A stretch of DNA of 64,000 bases from Membranipora membranacea (taxonomy: Eukaryota; Bryozoa; Gymnolaemata; Cheilostomatida; Membraniporidae), in assembly GCA_914767715.1 (NCBI GenBank), contig OU612069.1, forward strand, positions 29,261,387-29,325,386. The letters run 5' to 3'. Position numbers and translations under genes: made by a program. The first letter of the stretch is position 1. Every line of letters starts with the position of its first letter. The notes beneath the pieces were generated by a model. It ran no database searches. It was not told the DNA's origin and saw only the letters and a program-made list of their open reading frames with translations. Positions 9,721 through 22,511 of the stretch are shown piece after piece.

Positions 9721-11460
9721 GACATATTCTGATCTTTTGCACAGGAAACTTTGACGGTATGACAGAGCTTGGCTTATTTTTCACGATGACTGTTTATATT
9801 TGATTCCACTAATAATCAAAATAAAGTCTTATTTTAATGTCAAAAAGGCATCTCAACAATGAGTTATTGGTAAATTTTGGTAATAGAATAACTTATAGCT
9901 GCCCCCTTCTTTAACGGCAACTCCATACAATATTAAATTGAATAATGATGAATAAAAGAGGTGTGTCTGTTCTGCTTGGGTATTCGGCCCCATGTGGGTC
10001 GAATATGCGACACCGTGAGTATAATATGAGCCAAATTCATCTTTCAGGTTTCTCTTTATACTACAAAAATAAGATTTGTAAGGTTGCACTGTGGTTACTG
10101 TGATGTTTTAAGTTGTTATGGACTGGATGCGTGAGGCAGTCTGCTTTTAAACCATTCCTATAAAAATCTATCAATAAGAAAACTCAAATTTATCATATAG
10201 GGGTAACCAGGGTAACCACAGAGAATAATGATTAAACGATGAAAGTCACGCAAGTGAATACTTGGAATGACAATTTTTTTAATCTAGAGAAGGTTTCACA
10301 TGTGTCAACTAAATATCTAACCGAAATTCACATTCAAATGACTAAAAAAGCTGATTCAATTAAAGTTTCTTAAATGGCCAATTATAGCTTGAGAAATGGG
10401 CCATTCCAGCTTCTATTTTGTAAAAGGTAGATTAACTTCACTGAACTTGTGAAGATTAAAGTTATTTATTTGTTGTTGAAAATGTTTAAATGTTATTATA
10501 ATATATTAGATGATAGTACGTCATATGTAGTGCAAACAAACCTTCCTTTGGAGAGTTAAAGGAGAGAAACAGTCAGTGTACTGACGCCTGTAGAGTTACA
10601 ATTGTACCGAGACGCCTTCCGCCCTTGTCCTGCTGTTAGATCACTATATATTCAAATCTCTGTATACTCAATGCACCCACCCAGCATAATGTCATCACCC
10701 ATATCCAAACCATGTCAGCAAAGCACCTTCATAAAATACACCACAACAAACTATATTATAATCACATCTCTAAACTTTCTACATGACAACCATCACCAGT
10801 GAAACCTGAACATATCACAGCTGCATACTGCATCCGAAACCGCATCCTTGAGGCGCCCTCTTTTTATGAAACTAAAACATAAAAGAATATTTTAGGCAAC
10901 GACCGACACACTAAGGTCACATCATATCCTAATTGTACCTTGTAACCATGAGATGATCGCCGAAACACACCACACAATTTGACTTTGTCTAAAAGCTTCT
11001 CACTACCAACACCTTAGATTCATTTTATTATTTTATTTTTAATAGCTTATCCAACAACAAAAATTATACATGCAACCCTATAAGCTCCTGGTACTGGCAC
11101 TGCTGAGCATATTGACTAAGATCAAGGAACAAAAAACATATCAAAAGCCATCTCTCCAAAATTAAACCTCTGCGTATACTGTTTGTCTTTTGAGGTTTCT
11201 TGCTATTTTTATCATGAATATTTTTTTGTGAGTTTAGCTTGCTTGGACATCATGATCACTCATGCGGCTAATAAGCAAGGTGGTCACAATCAGAGGTCAG
11301 TGAATTTGAATCCTGATCATTCAGAAATGTATTATTTAACTTGTTCTACCAGCAGTTGTCTTCTGTTTATGCCTGAGATGATAAATCAAAAGTAAAAAAA
11401 ATCATTCATTTCATGCTAAGGGACGTATTGGTGTTTGGTCAGAGCTGATTTCCCTGTCAA
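9721..11460. other. Non-coding stretch
   Basis: Open frames here are short and show no codon structure or family resemblance. I see no gene. Confidence 0.4.
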
Positions 11461-11588
11461 TATATATATATATATATATATATATCCATATATACATATA
11501 TACATATATACATATAAACATATAAACATATATACATATATATATACATATATACATATATATATACATATATACATATATACATATA
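11461..11588. repeat. (TA)n / ACATATAT microsatellite
   Basis: A TA run gives way to tandem ACATATAT and CATATATA units. Confidence 0.95.
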
Positions 11589-12422
11589 TGATACTATTTT
11601 AGATTGCGGCCTGCTGAGTTTTCACCATAAATAAAGCTTAATTGCTACAAAAAATGTGGCATAGCCATAGTGTAATCATTATTACAACTTGAATATTATT
11701 GATTGAATGGTTTGGTTTTCAGGTTTATTGTTAAAACATTGACTGCAAAAATAAAAGTATCAAGCATTTGAGGTCAAGCAGTACACAAGAAGTCATCCAA
11801 CATTTTGAACAGAAAATCACAAAATTAATTGTGTTTTGTTTTTGTCGTTGCCCCTCCTGCACTAGTACAATATGATTTCTCGCCGCCATGTTATCTGTAC
11901 AGATTATGGTAAAAGTACTCTGTCTCACTTAACCAGCAAGATTCCATATCAGCTTCTGCAAAAGAAAGACATCCATAACTCATTACGTAATGTAGGCTAA
12001 GCGTCCAGTGTCAATGTGCATATTGAGGTAATGTATTCTTAGAGCTTTTCAAGTACGCATGTACATAATAACATGTTTGTGATAAAACATGAGAGACGAG
12101 AGGCTATGTACAAAAAAAGAAGGTATGAAGTTATCCTTGAGAGACTTACATGCTGTTTTCATATCATCTTACTGGTAGTATTTGCTGAATGTTCTTACCC
12201 AGCGGCAAATGTTAAACTTTTCTCGAACTCCGTTGACCCAACGACTGAAATAAAAAGAGACATAAAACAATTATTGCATCATTTCATATCTCTTCAGTAC
12301 TGTAGGAATCTCCAATGGTATAAATTTAATGAATTTCCCTGAAATTTGTTCGGTGGCTGATGTCTATCATTTAAAGCAAAGAATGAAACACTAGATGGAA
12401 TAAGTTGGTATTAGATACTCAC
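11589..12422. other. Non-coding or intronic stretch
   Basis: This lies downstream of the secreted-peptide exon. An acceptor-like CTTTTGCAG on the minus strand at about 11955 could start a further exon, but in the required phase it reads a stop within two codons. The coding sequence may therefore end there. Confidence 0.35.
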
Positions 12423-12564
12423 AAAGTTGATTGACAGTGAGGTACCCATTGTAGACGTACAATGGGTTGTATTGGACCAGCCATGACAGAATTCTGCATC
12501 ATAAAGGAGCACATAATACTGAGGAGAGTCAGCAGAGTCAGCTTCATGCTTGCTTGTATAAGAT
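12423..12564 (-). CDS. Short secreted peptide, signal-peptide exon
   Basis: After a TTATTACAG acceptor, the exon begins at 12564 and the ATG is at 12547. The reading frame opens MKLTLLTLLSIMCSFMMQNS and continues through a likely signal-peptide cleavage site (SVMA-GP). A short mature part includes a VRLQW segment and one cysteine. A GTGAGT donor follows at 12422; without splicing, a TGA stops the frame one codon later at 42 residues. An untranslated first exon and TATA box lie upstream. This architecture (5' UTR exon, signal exon, phase-2 end) resembles the gene at 7.5 kb. A small secreted factor, peptide precursor or antimicrobial-type protein are all possible; no family recognised. Confidence 0.5.
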
Positions 12565-13084
12565 CTGTAATAATAAATCAGTAAATATTCAGAGGGTTTA
12601 ATTATGACTAAAGAATTTGTTTCTAAATTCAACAAGATTGAAAGTGCACTAAGGCTTTACACCTTATAATTCTAACTTTAACCTGGCTTTTTAGGATAAC
12701 ATTTTGTTGTTGTCGTATGATTGTATTGACTGTCTGAAGGTACCACTTGATTACATTGGTGCCTTGTAAGGAGTATGCTAATTACCAATGATATATCCCC
12801 TTTCCTATGTTCAACTTATCTTGAATACTATAGACTTATTTTCTCAATCGCCTCTAAAGTACTAATGAAGTTAGGTAATACTAAACACGTGAAAGGTGCA
12901 TGTGATGTGTGTGACTCTTAGTCATTCCCCTTTCAAAGTAAAAGGCAGAAACTCTACTAAGTTTTGCCCCAGCTGTTCTCCCTTAACTTGCTGTGTTCAC
13001 TTCAAACACCTAATCGATAACTTACTTGACCAATGGAATCACAATAAAACAACTTGACACTTTCAATAATATTATTATACTTAC

Positions 13085-13142
13085 CTGATATAAGTGGGAA
13101 TAATATTCAGTCACAGTAGAGTTTCTCCTCAGCAGTGAGTGA
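13085..13142 (-). other. Non-coding first exon of the secreted-peptide gene
   Basis: The segment lies about 25-30 bp below a TATA box and ends in CACTTATATCAG before a GTAAGT donor. No ATG-led frame is visible in it. The 520-nt intron that follows leads to the signal-peptide exon. The transcription start is inferred from TATA spacing. Confidence 0.45.
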
Positions 13143-13162
13143 GTAACAACTGCGAAACTGAT

Positions 13163-13172
13163 CCTTTATATA
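13163..13172 (-). promoter_or_regulatory. TATA box of the secreted-peptide gene
   Basis: TATATAAAGG on the minus strand, correctly spaced from the inferred first exon. Confidence 0.6.
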
Positions 13173-13174
13173 CC

Positions 13175-13927
13175 ACAATGATGTGACGTAATGTGATTTA
13201 TGATTATTAATAATTGTAAAGTGTGACAGTCGCCAATATTACGGTATCTCAGGCTTCATCGCCCTTTGATGGGGGATTTTTGTTATATGATGTCACTTTT
13301 TTTCCTGTCTTGGTTTTGATAACGTCTTCTGGAGAATAGCAAAAGTTTCCCCCTGGGGAAAATAGGGCCTGATACCAAAATTGGCTTTGCTCTTTGAGTT
13401 TTCCACATCTGTCGACCTCACTTATTAACTGTATGATAACCTAAGATGGGTTGCTTGGTGAAGCAATCCTCTCTCTTTCACTGTATGTCAGCTACAAATC
13501 AAATCAAGATTTTTCTTGTTGCTGGGTTTCAAACCTATTTCAGGGTATAATAAATTAATTCGATATTTCTTATTAGATACTTTCACTGCAATTTACTATA
13601 TTGTATCCCTCAGTGTTTCCCAAGCATCCGATTTCAAATAAAATGAGGCTGACCTAAAACCAATATTGAACTATTCGATATCATTTCTCCTTTAGTTCTA
13701 ACACTGGTCTGATTGTATTGATTATTGCATAGTAAAATACTGACGCTGCCTTTTGGATTTGGAATGTGACGCATTTGTACTTGTTAAGATTCCCCGGATG
13801 ACCAATGACTATGGCCTAGTTTTAGCTGGAAAAAGGAGCTTTATCTCAAAAAGCACGATCTGCCTCGCAGGCTTCAAACCATTCAATAACTTTAGGATTG
13901 GGTACCTGTGACCTCATCTATCAAAAT
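13175..13927. other. Upstream intergenic stretch
   Basis: No exon recognised. Confidence 0.4.
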
Positions 13928-14145
13928 CATGTGACAAATACAAATTAATTGCCATACCAAATCTAAATATAGCTCACATTAATAAAACAATTATGTGGAC
14001 CATTTAACATGGACATTGGCCAATGGACGGAAACTATAGTTGAGTATGAAAATAGATTTAGAAAGAGCTAAAGATTCCAGATTATTTGGTAAATGTCACC
14101 ATATTGGCAGAATAGTTACCTGGTTGGGTTTATTTCAAACATTCA
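13928..14145. repeat. Diverged direct repeat, copy 1
   Basis: Blocks such as GACAAATACAAATT, CAAT(T/C)ATGTGGAC, AACATGGACA and GTTGAGTAT(G/C)AAAATAG recur in the same order at 14755-14975, about 825 bp away. The divergence implies an old duplication. Confidence 0.75.
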
Positions 14146-14225
14146 AAGATGACTATTCTTGATTTGTGGTAAATTCTGTCAGATAGCCCAAGGGCAGGCA
14201 CTTATCTCTACTCAAATCAGTAAAC

Positions 14226-14276
14226 CTGCTGGTGGCGGGTATCGAACCAATCTCACCCTTAACCATTAGGCCAGGG
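14226..14276 (-). mobile_element. tRNA-like fragment
   Basis: On the minus strand an A-box-like TGGCCTAATGG is followed after only about 17 nt by a B-box-like GGTTCGATACC. This looks like a SINE head with the anticodon region deleted. Confidence 0.3.
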
Positions 14277-14754
14277 TGGATAGATTGTACTAATTACTTC
14301 TACTACAATATACTCTTTTACAGGAGGGTAATAATTCCTCAAGAAGAAGGGTGTTTTTGCAAGCCAGATGATCTCGACAGCCTTATGACTAAGCGTACCA
14401 AAACACTTGCCCTCCGATATATCCATGACGATGACCACTTTATGAACAACTTTCTTGCTAAATACCCCTCAGGCAGGTATCGAACAATCAAACACAGAAG
14501 TGCCCTTGGTAAAGACTATTTTTTGAAGCATGCTATCCATATTTTAAATGATATTCTCTTTTAATCATCCATCAGTGTTTAAACTTATTTTTCCTTTATG
14601 TGCTGGCTCCTTTTCAGTATGAACACCCTTATCTCGCAACATACTATTTTATGTTAGTGATAGAAAACAATCAATCAATCGATCAAAGCCCCCATTCTGT
14701 AATAAAGGGATGCTGACCCTCCGTTTTAGTCTACTGACCTCCTGACCCATAAGT

Positions 14755-14975
14755 AAATAAATAATTTGGCAAATACAAATTCATTGTAGCTCAGAATCTA
14801 AATAAAGCTCCACATTCATGAAGCAATCATGTGGACAACTGAACATGGACAGAAGCCAATGGATGAAAAATATTGTTGAGTATCAAAATAGCTTTAGATA
14901 GAGCTAAATGTTCTAGATTGGTGGGTAGTTATCAATGTCACAAAATTGGCATTATTAGTAGTTGGGTTTGTTCCA
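14755..14975. repeat. Diverged direct repeat, copy 2
   Basis: Partner of 13928-14145. Confidence 0.75.
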
Positions 14976-15927
14976 TTCGTTCTGTTAGAGAGCCAAGGGG
15001 CGGGCACATATTACCACAAAATTTATGATTTTTGAATTATTTACTTTTCTTGCCATTAATTGAACACACAACATTAAATTTGCTATTTTCAATTTATTGT
15101 GCGATTAATTGATGCCATTAATGAATCTATTGGCCAAATCAAAATTATTTGGGCGTTATTTGGCATTATTTCTGTATTTTGGTGATACTTTGTGCCACTG
15201 GAAAAAAACTTGGGATACTGAATATTAGGATTCACAACTTGAACAATTTTTGTTTTCTATTTTCATGATAATGTCTATTTAAGGTTATTAAGTCAGCCTA
15301 TATCAAGTCACTAAGCCAGCCTATAGTATAGTGATTGCTATCAGCCTACCACTATTGGGAAATTGCTCTTGCTGAAAGGGCAAGTTCAGATCTTTTCTTT
15401 GATAAATCATATCAGAGGCAAAGACCAAGTGTAGAATAGTAGAGTAAAGATTGGGATAAGGATTGAGGTTGCGATGAGATCTACAGTTTGGGTTGCTGGG
15501 GTTTCATCTGGTTCGACTATTAGATTGTTCATATACCCCATTCCATTGCATTGAACTTGCCGTGCAATATACAAATTCAAACTCAACCTGTTCAAAATGT
15601 TGTGACCTCAAACACAGTGACACATCACATCAATCTGTTGCTATTGCTTGGTTTGAGATGAATATAACTATTCATAAATATTCCTCAACATACCTTCCTC
15701 CTCATAAATATCAAATTAAAAATAGAATTTCGCAATTTTGCACAAAAAACATAATCTGGAAAAATTACTGTATAAATTTATAATATGATTTATGTTCAGT
15801 TGAAAATATAGGTTCCGCCCATTGATTGATGCATGGATGGATTTATTACAACCACTAACAAACAGGCCGTGAAATCTTGTGTAGACACTGGGACTTCAAA
15901 AAGACAAAAAAACATAGAAAAATCTAT

Positions 15928-15958
15928 GGTCTCTGTGGTAAAGTTTACCACAGAGACC
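15928..15958. repeat. Perfect 15-bp-arm hairpin
   Basis: GGTCTCTGTGGTAAA and its exact reverse complement flank a single G. Confidence 0.95.
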
Positions 15959-15996
15959 TGATTCTTTTATATTTTTACTGGCTGAATTTCTCACTA

Positions 15997-16041
15997 AACA
16001 ATATAACTTTATTACTTTTAAAGTAATAAAGTTATATTGTT
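15997..16041. repeat. Perfect 22-bp-arm hairpin
   Basis: The arm starting AACAATATAACTTTATTAC is an exact reverse complement of the right arm, with one central T. It lies only 38 bp from the previous hairpin. Confidence 0.95.
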
Positions 16042-17921
16042 AAGTGCTATATTGTTTAGGCCCTAAGATAAAATGTTAATAAACCTCAACTGCTTAGTAC
16101 CCTGACCTGACTGGGTACCTACTATCACTGGTCGAAGGTTCCTCTCTGATCACTGTAAGTTTGTATGAAGGCTTAATACACCCGGTCCGTCTAGTATCAG
16201 GTTGATATGCGGCTACGACTATGTGTTTTACATTCTTTGTTATAAAACAAAATCTCCAGCGAGATTCATAAAAAAGCTGAATATGAAATACTTTCATCAA
16301 GAAATGGATCTTGTAATATCTGGTCCCCATGTCTGTTGAGTAGTTTATGGTGAGGGAGCCTCTTCTATGCACTCACTTTTCAAAATGAGCAGCTGCCAGG
16401 TGGTTTATGTTTGGTGCCTACTATTAACCAACGGGTTGGCTCTGACCTGTAGTTAGGTTGGAGAGGTGATCCATCAAGGTGTATAGACTGCATAACTTTG
16501 TTCTGTGACTTTTGATTTATGCCCACATAGGATGTTCCAGTCACAATACATGACTCAAGTCAAGCTTTAATATCGGAGCCATGTTTGAGAGACCCAGTTG
16601 CTTTAGTTTGGTTTAGGTTTAGCAGTTTGATGGCCTAATTTTGGAACGATTTACCTCGGCCAATCATCCATTGGTGACCAATCGAGATTGTATGATGAAT
16701 ATCATGTGATGAATATTGAAACCCAAAATAACATCAGGTTCATCAAGTTTTCAAAGTTAAATGTTATATTTGGGACACAATAAGCTAGCGAGCTGAATAG
16801 CTCATTGCCTATTTGACATTGCACATTGGACATTTTCACTTAATAATTCCTGTTCCTAAATCATTGAATTGTATTTTTGTGTACTTGACTTGTTAGATAA
16901 ATCATGAAACAGAGGCACACCGATGACATAAGACTAATTATTTGGGGATGATATGAAAGTATTTATGTCACAATATTAGAAATAACCCAAACCGGTCATC
17001 CACAAAGAAAAGATAACTCCGATATATTAAGCTACACATGACTTGTCTTCAGGTACAAAGTCTTTGATGTGTAAACAGTTTAGTCTTGTCTTTCTTAACC
17101 AACCAAATTCAGAATAGCTTAATATGTAAAAACGCACATAGGATAATATAAATACATAATATCAATAATTAAATTCAACGAAGAATTAGAAATGCTTTTA
17201 AATATCTGTCAGAATGAAGCAAGAACTAAACCAAGTTTTACTTTTTGATTAAACAGCCACAGAAATTTGAAATGATTAATCGCCAATGACTCAGTTCATT
17301 AAAGTCAATTTGGGCAAATCTTGGGCTAAGAAGTTGTCTTCTCTTATTGCTGAAATTTGGTGGCTCATTTGCAGTATAGAGTTATCACCCCATCTATCTA
17401 TCTGTGTAAAACATTTTAGTTTCAAGCATGTGGATAGACTGCTTCACATAGTAAAGGGATTCAGTTAACAATAGTCAAGGAAAGAGATTTTTACTCCTTG
17501 GTCAAGGTACCTGCGAGCTTTGCGTCAAGGGGAAAGTTATGGGAAGCTTGATGCCAAAAACTCCTTTCATCTATTTGTCACAATTATAGGGTTCTGGAGA
17601 ATGAACTGAATTCAAAGTTTTTGATTACAGTAAAAAATAGAATATGCAGGCTCTCCCGTAAAAATTTCTCTTTGTACAGCCTTACTCCACAATTAGACAT
17701 GAAGTTTTATGCTTAAATTACACCTAACTATCCTAGCTAAATTGATACGGTGGGTATAGCTAGGAAGGCAGTATTGTGGCAGTTTTTACAATAGGATTAA
17801 CTATTACAATCCTTGAATGATGCTGCCACAATATACCCTTGGTCTGTGCAATCATTGAACCTTAAATTTATCGAAAGGGCCTCATATCAAATGTGTCTGC
17901 GGTCCATCATCTACCGGGCTT

Positions 17922-18075
17922 TGGTTAGCACCCAGGTGTGCTCCGACCTGCCTGCAAACAGAGAGCAACCTGGCGCAGATATTGTGGCCTGGCCACTAAG
18001 GCAACGAATTTCGCCGCCTATGCTCCGGGATGTGGCTTGTGACAAGACATCTGATTTAAATCAACCTTCAATTTT
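17922..18075 (+). mobile_element. SINE family 1 body (headless copy)
   Basis: Shares CCCAGGTGTG.TC.GA.CTGCC, CTGCAAACAGAGAGCAA and C.CCGCC.ATGCT.C.GG with 5958-6115. The tRNA head is not recognisable upstream, so the copy is 5'-truncated or the head has decayed. Confidence 0.8.
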
Positions 18076-20934
18076 AATCAGTCTTGAGACACAAAGGTTA
18101 TCCTCAGCTTTTGATATTCTACTATTACATTGCCTTTATATCATTTGGAAAAGATAAACAAGGCACAACAGTAACAAATTCTTTCCCTGTAATGAAACAC
18201 AGAGACTGCAATACAACTGGTTGTTTACAAATAAGATTTTCTTGAGGGATTAGAAAATTTACTCTGAGAAAACAATGTCTGTAATTGCTCAAACCGATAT
18301 CTTCATCCAGCAGAGGTATCAATTGTACTTGGATAGTGTTAATGCACTGCGTGAAGAATTGCATCCAATTTTGTTTGGAGGCCATCTCAGATTTGTTGTT
18401 TATTGAGGCAGCCCACCTGTTTGGCTAACCGAATCCTCAAAAGTAACAACATTATAACTTGTTGCAGTATAGATGCAGTCCCAGGGCACGATTTTTAAAC
18501 AAATGTACAAATTCAATCGTAACATGAATGCCGTCAATGGTTATTTCAGGACTGCAATTCCTTAATGGTGATAGAAACACCAAGGTCGAACATACAGAAA
18601 CCAGCTCACTGAAAATGCAGCAGAATATTTCACATAGAATATCATGTGTGTTATTAAGGGTGAGCCCTCCAGACACACAGTTATCATAATCCTATACGCG
18701 TCCAGCATAGTTACATTAGTGTGTTTCAATAATAAAAATATTGGGATGACATTCGATTAAAATTTAAGCTCAAACATTTGGGTGTAGTTTGAAAATGCTA
18801 TCATTGAACGTTATCCACTGAAAAAGCCAAATCCAAACCATGTTTCGGAATATTAATAATATTAATTATTTTGAGGTCTATAGTCATTCTGATAGAATTT
18901 GATGGGTGACTGATGGGTCACCACGATCTATACTGAAAACTTATATCAACCAACAGAAATATTCTTTTGTTTAAGTTCAGTATAGCATCTCCATTGTCAT
19001 TTGTAAATTGCTCCACTCCTTTGATAAAAGGCAATTAGAATTTGTTTGAAACTGTACACAATGGCATAAAAACTACAAATATATAGGCTCTTTGCACTGC
19101 CTTGCGCAGCATTGCCACTGCACTGATGGATGAAATAAACACCGTAATGAAAAAGTAAATCGCAATTTTAAATATGTTAAAAAAATATTTCAAACATGCC
19201 CTCAAAAGCTCATTTAGATAATGTGATGAACTGATGCTCCAAAAAAAACCAGATCTCTGTGAGTTACCATGTCGAAGTGTAGTTCTGCCCAAACCGAAAA
19301 ACACGAACTTGGAGATTTTTTGTCAGATTTGGAGTTTTTTGCAGAAAAAGATAAATGAATAGTTAGCTGATTGACTAACGATCCAGGTGACCAAATGTGG
19401 TTATTCTGAATTAAAAACTGTAGGAAGGAGATAGCTTTTGGAAAAGTAAGGAGGAGATAACTGCAACTGAGCATTTTTGACTTTAAATAACTGAGGAATG
19501 TGCACAACATCAAGTCGTGGGCGGAGGCTGGCGAGATGGCGAGAGATCGGGATAGATGGAAAGGGAAGGAGAAGGCGATTCTGGCGCAATACTCCACTAG
19601 AAGTTCAGCAACATAAGTCAAGTAAGTCAATCGCGAAGAAAGTCATTAATGATAAATGTATAAATATCATTGATGTTATCATAGTAATGGTTTGTCCTGT
19701 TGTTAAAAGACTGAATATAGTGAAGTGAACTTAGTAAAAAGATATAATATGAAAGGCATGAACGAGCCTCTGCCCTCAGTGTGTTCACTTGCCGAGTCCT
19801 ACCACATTATGGACGGTTTGTTGTCTGGTCAAGTTTGTGGGAAAAAGATGGACAACTCCAAAGTATCATATACTATTTCAAATTTATTATGTTATTTTCA
19901 TGTTTTTCTAATTTGAGTTTACCCTAATGTAATGATAAGAATTATTATTATTATTATCTTTACTCTATTCTATACTCCATTACTAACCAGACTAAAAATT
20001 AGCAGCGACCCTTTTAGGTTCTTGTACAAAAAGAGGAGGCATCCTGGGTATAAAAAGTGAAATATAAAAACTGATCAGTTTAGTTTATTCTTTATAATTA
20101 ATACAGCTGGCATTGCTATACTTCATTAGTACTGTGCACGATCTCAGAGCAGAGCTACACTTGGTGTCTGTCTGGCGTTGTTTTAGTCTGGCTGATCGGC
20201 GTAGAGTAGAAGGGACTGGCTGTAGCAGTTTGTTGTTGCAGTGTGCTGGGTTTCCGACTTTTATAGCATAATCAGTACATGATTTATTTAAAAATGTGGC
20301 CAGCGAGATGATGTTAAGAGCAGAAAAAGATCAGGTAAATTTACACCGATCAACTATACAGTGATTTGGCGCATGTCCGCACACTTTTGAGCCTGATCAA
20401 AATGTACCCAGCAAAGGTTCAAAAGTCATCATCTTTCCAAGCAAGTGAAACTCTGGCATACAGTCACATACTACAGAGCCCAATTACATTCATTATCTGC
20501 AAAAAAAGATGATAATATGTTGTTAGAAAGACAGGTGTAACTAAATTTTACTCCGTATGAATCATCATCTTTATTTAAATTATGACAAAACACGTCGAGT
20601 TATAATTTCAATCATTTAATATGGAGGTTTGCAAGCAAGTGGTCCTTTATCTGAACCTCTTTACTCAAAATTTATTGATGCTGAAGAGGAACTTTATTTG
20701 TATTCCTCAGAAAAACACGTCAATGATATAAAAGCAGATGATTAGGTAGCCTATCTTGACAAGCCTTACAATAAAATCATGCTTATTCTCAATCACCAAT
20801 TCTAGGTAGGCCTATTAGTTTCACTGATACAGGGGGTAATCGCTGTGCTATCTTGTGTCAGATCTGTGACTTTGGACACTAATGGCTGGTGCACATCTCA
20901 GTCAATATGAACATGAAAACGGCACAATCCCACA
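18076..20934. other. Non-coding stretch, low-confidence open frames only
   Basis: Frames of up to 138 codons exist on the minus strand (19214-19630) and one of 86 codons at 18125-18385. They show no recognisable family, no splice context and an amino-acid content typical of AT-rich noise, so I do not call them genes. Confidence 0.4.
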
Positions 20935-21290
20935 CTGTCTGGGTCCGTGTGGGACAGTATCGGGAAAGTTCATAAACGTCAAACTTTCCCGATGCTGTCC
21001 CCGACTGACCCAGAATCATTTTACATCTGGGTGCTATGTGAACCAAACATTTGGATGATCTGGGATCATCTGGGACAATCTGGGACGATCCTAAACAACG
21101 TGAACATTATCCCAGCACTATCCCAGAAGAAAAACCAAATTGCTTGTCTGGGATGAATGTTACAATGTCAACAAGTTATTTTTAATTTGCTTTAATTATA
21201 AACTTTTAGAAAACCTCAATAAGTAAATGAATAAACAAATAAATAAGACTGGGACCATCTGGGATGGCATCTGGGACAATGTGAACCATC
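20935..21290 (+). repeat. CTGGGAC-rich segment with hairpin
   Basis: CTGGGA(C/T) is repeated many times (about 20939, 21060-21090, 21123, 21151, 21248-21275). At 20951-20970 and 20982-21001 a 20-bp arm with one mismatch folds around an 11-nt loop. Confidence 0.7.
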
Positions 21291-22406
21291 CTTTAGAGTC
21301 TTTCTAGTTTTAAAAAGAAGGCCATCTACTTTACGCACTTTATTTCCATCACCAAGAAATGGATTGTTATATATATATATATTTGTTATATTGTCATATG
21401 ATTGAGATGCTACCTGAACAAAGAGAGGAGAAGCTAAAAGCTAAAAGATAACGAATACAAAGATAATCTAAAATCTTTTCCTTGTAATCCATTTGTAACA
21501 GTTTGGTAAAGCTTTCCTAAACAGCCAAGCTTTAGCCTACATAGCTTTGTATTATTGGATCGGTTCTCATAATGTAGCTGATGGGTGTACAGCTACCAAA
21601 GTTCACCTTATTTTGTGATGATATATTGACAGTATTAGATCGTTCAGGTCGATACCTACCTTCACAGTTTATTCTCCATATGGTGGTGAGTTATAAATAC
21701 AATTATTCTGCAGCGGTAGTAGTTATCATATTCAATCACTTCGTTGAGAGGTTATATAAAACAGCTATTTCCTTAAGTTTACAAAACAGGTAAATTCATC
21801 ATGCAGGCTATAAAAACAGCAATCAGTAGAATTGTTTTGGCAATGTCTTAGAAGAATCTTTCACACACTTCCGAATACGGCTGCGTCGTGCTACAAGTTT
21901 CTCACTAAATCTTAAGAACATTGAATTGATGATAATCAACTGAGCTTATAACTGCCATTATTCCCTTAAGTTAGAAGTTCGTCCAACAAGCAGCAACACC
22001 ACGGAGGTATAATATGGTGAGCCGTCTGCTTGGAAATAAAGATAAAAGTAACGTCGTTTGCAGCGTGAACCAGTAAGAAGCGGAGGTACAATTGAACTGC
22101 AGCAGCAGTAGTAATTCCAGGAAAAATGCAGAACACTCTACTCTTGTCATGGCCACACAATGGAATGACGATATTGAGACTTTTGTATTGGCTTTGATGT
22201 TTTTAATCCAGTTGAGAAAAGTTCTTTTGTTGGCCTTTAATTATCAAAATTAATTTCTGTAAAAGGCCTATCTAAGAGAAGAAAAAAATTGGTTTGCATG
22301 ATAAGGTTAGGACAATGCTAATGTTGACTTGGGTAATTCTCCAGGCTCCCTTCGACTCTCCTCACCCTCCCTGAACTCTGGAGAGAACATCACCCGGACA
22401 TCTATA
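21291..22406. other. Non-coding stretch
   Basis: Contains a short AT run at 21369-21381. No exon recognised. Confidence 0.4.
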
Positions 22407-22411
22407 ATTAT

Positions 22412-22459
22412 GGTGACAAAAATGAGCTCAAAGTATACTTTGAGCTCATTTTTGTCACC
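22412..22459. repeat. Perfect 48-bp palindrome
   Basis: The left arm GGTGACAAAAATGAGCTCAA plus AGTA is the exact reverse complement of the right arm, with no spacer. Weaker pairing extends a few bases outwards. Confidence 0.97.
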
Positions 22460-22460
22460 G

Positions 22461-22511
22461 TAATATAAGCAGGAATCTGGTCTGATGTAGACCAGATTGC
22501 TGCTTATATTA
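22461..22511. repeat. 23-bp-arm hairpin adjoining the palindrome
   Basis: Arms 22461-22483 and 22489-22511 pair with one mismatch around GATGT. The hairpin begins two bases after the 48-bp palindrome ends. Confidence 0.95.

Larger units (their letters stand above)
14976..17921. other. Non-coding stretch with hairpins
   Basis: I see no exon with both splice signals and a coherent frame. Two strong hairpins are listed separately (15928-15958 and 15997-16041). Confidence 0.4.

Noticed and set aside
12073-12342. 89-codon plus-strand frame with a hydrophobic segment
   Set aside because: Antisense to the secreted-peptide locus, no signal peptide at the start, no splice or family support.
14232-14564. 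110-codon plus-strand frame
   Set aside because: Its first residues come from the complement of a tRNA-like fragment and nothing downstream is recognisable.
18125-18385. 86-codon minus-strand frame starting MASKQNWMQFF
   Set aside because: Coherent start but no recognisable family, and it overlaps the end of a SINE-containing region. Insufficient support.
19214-19630. 138-codon open frame on the minus strand, overlapped by other open frames on both strands
   Set aside because: No domain, no splice context, no conservation within the window, composition like AT-rich noise.
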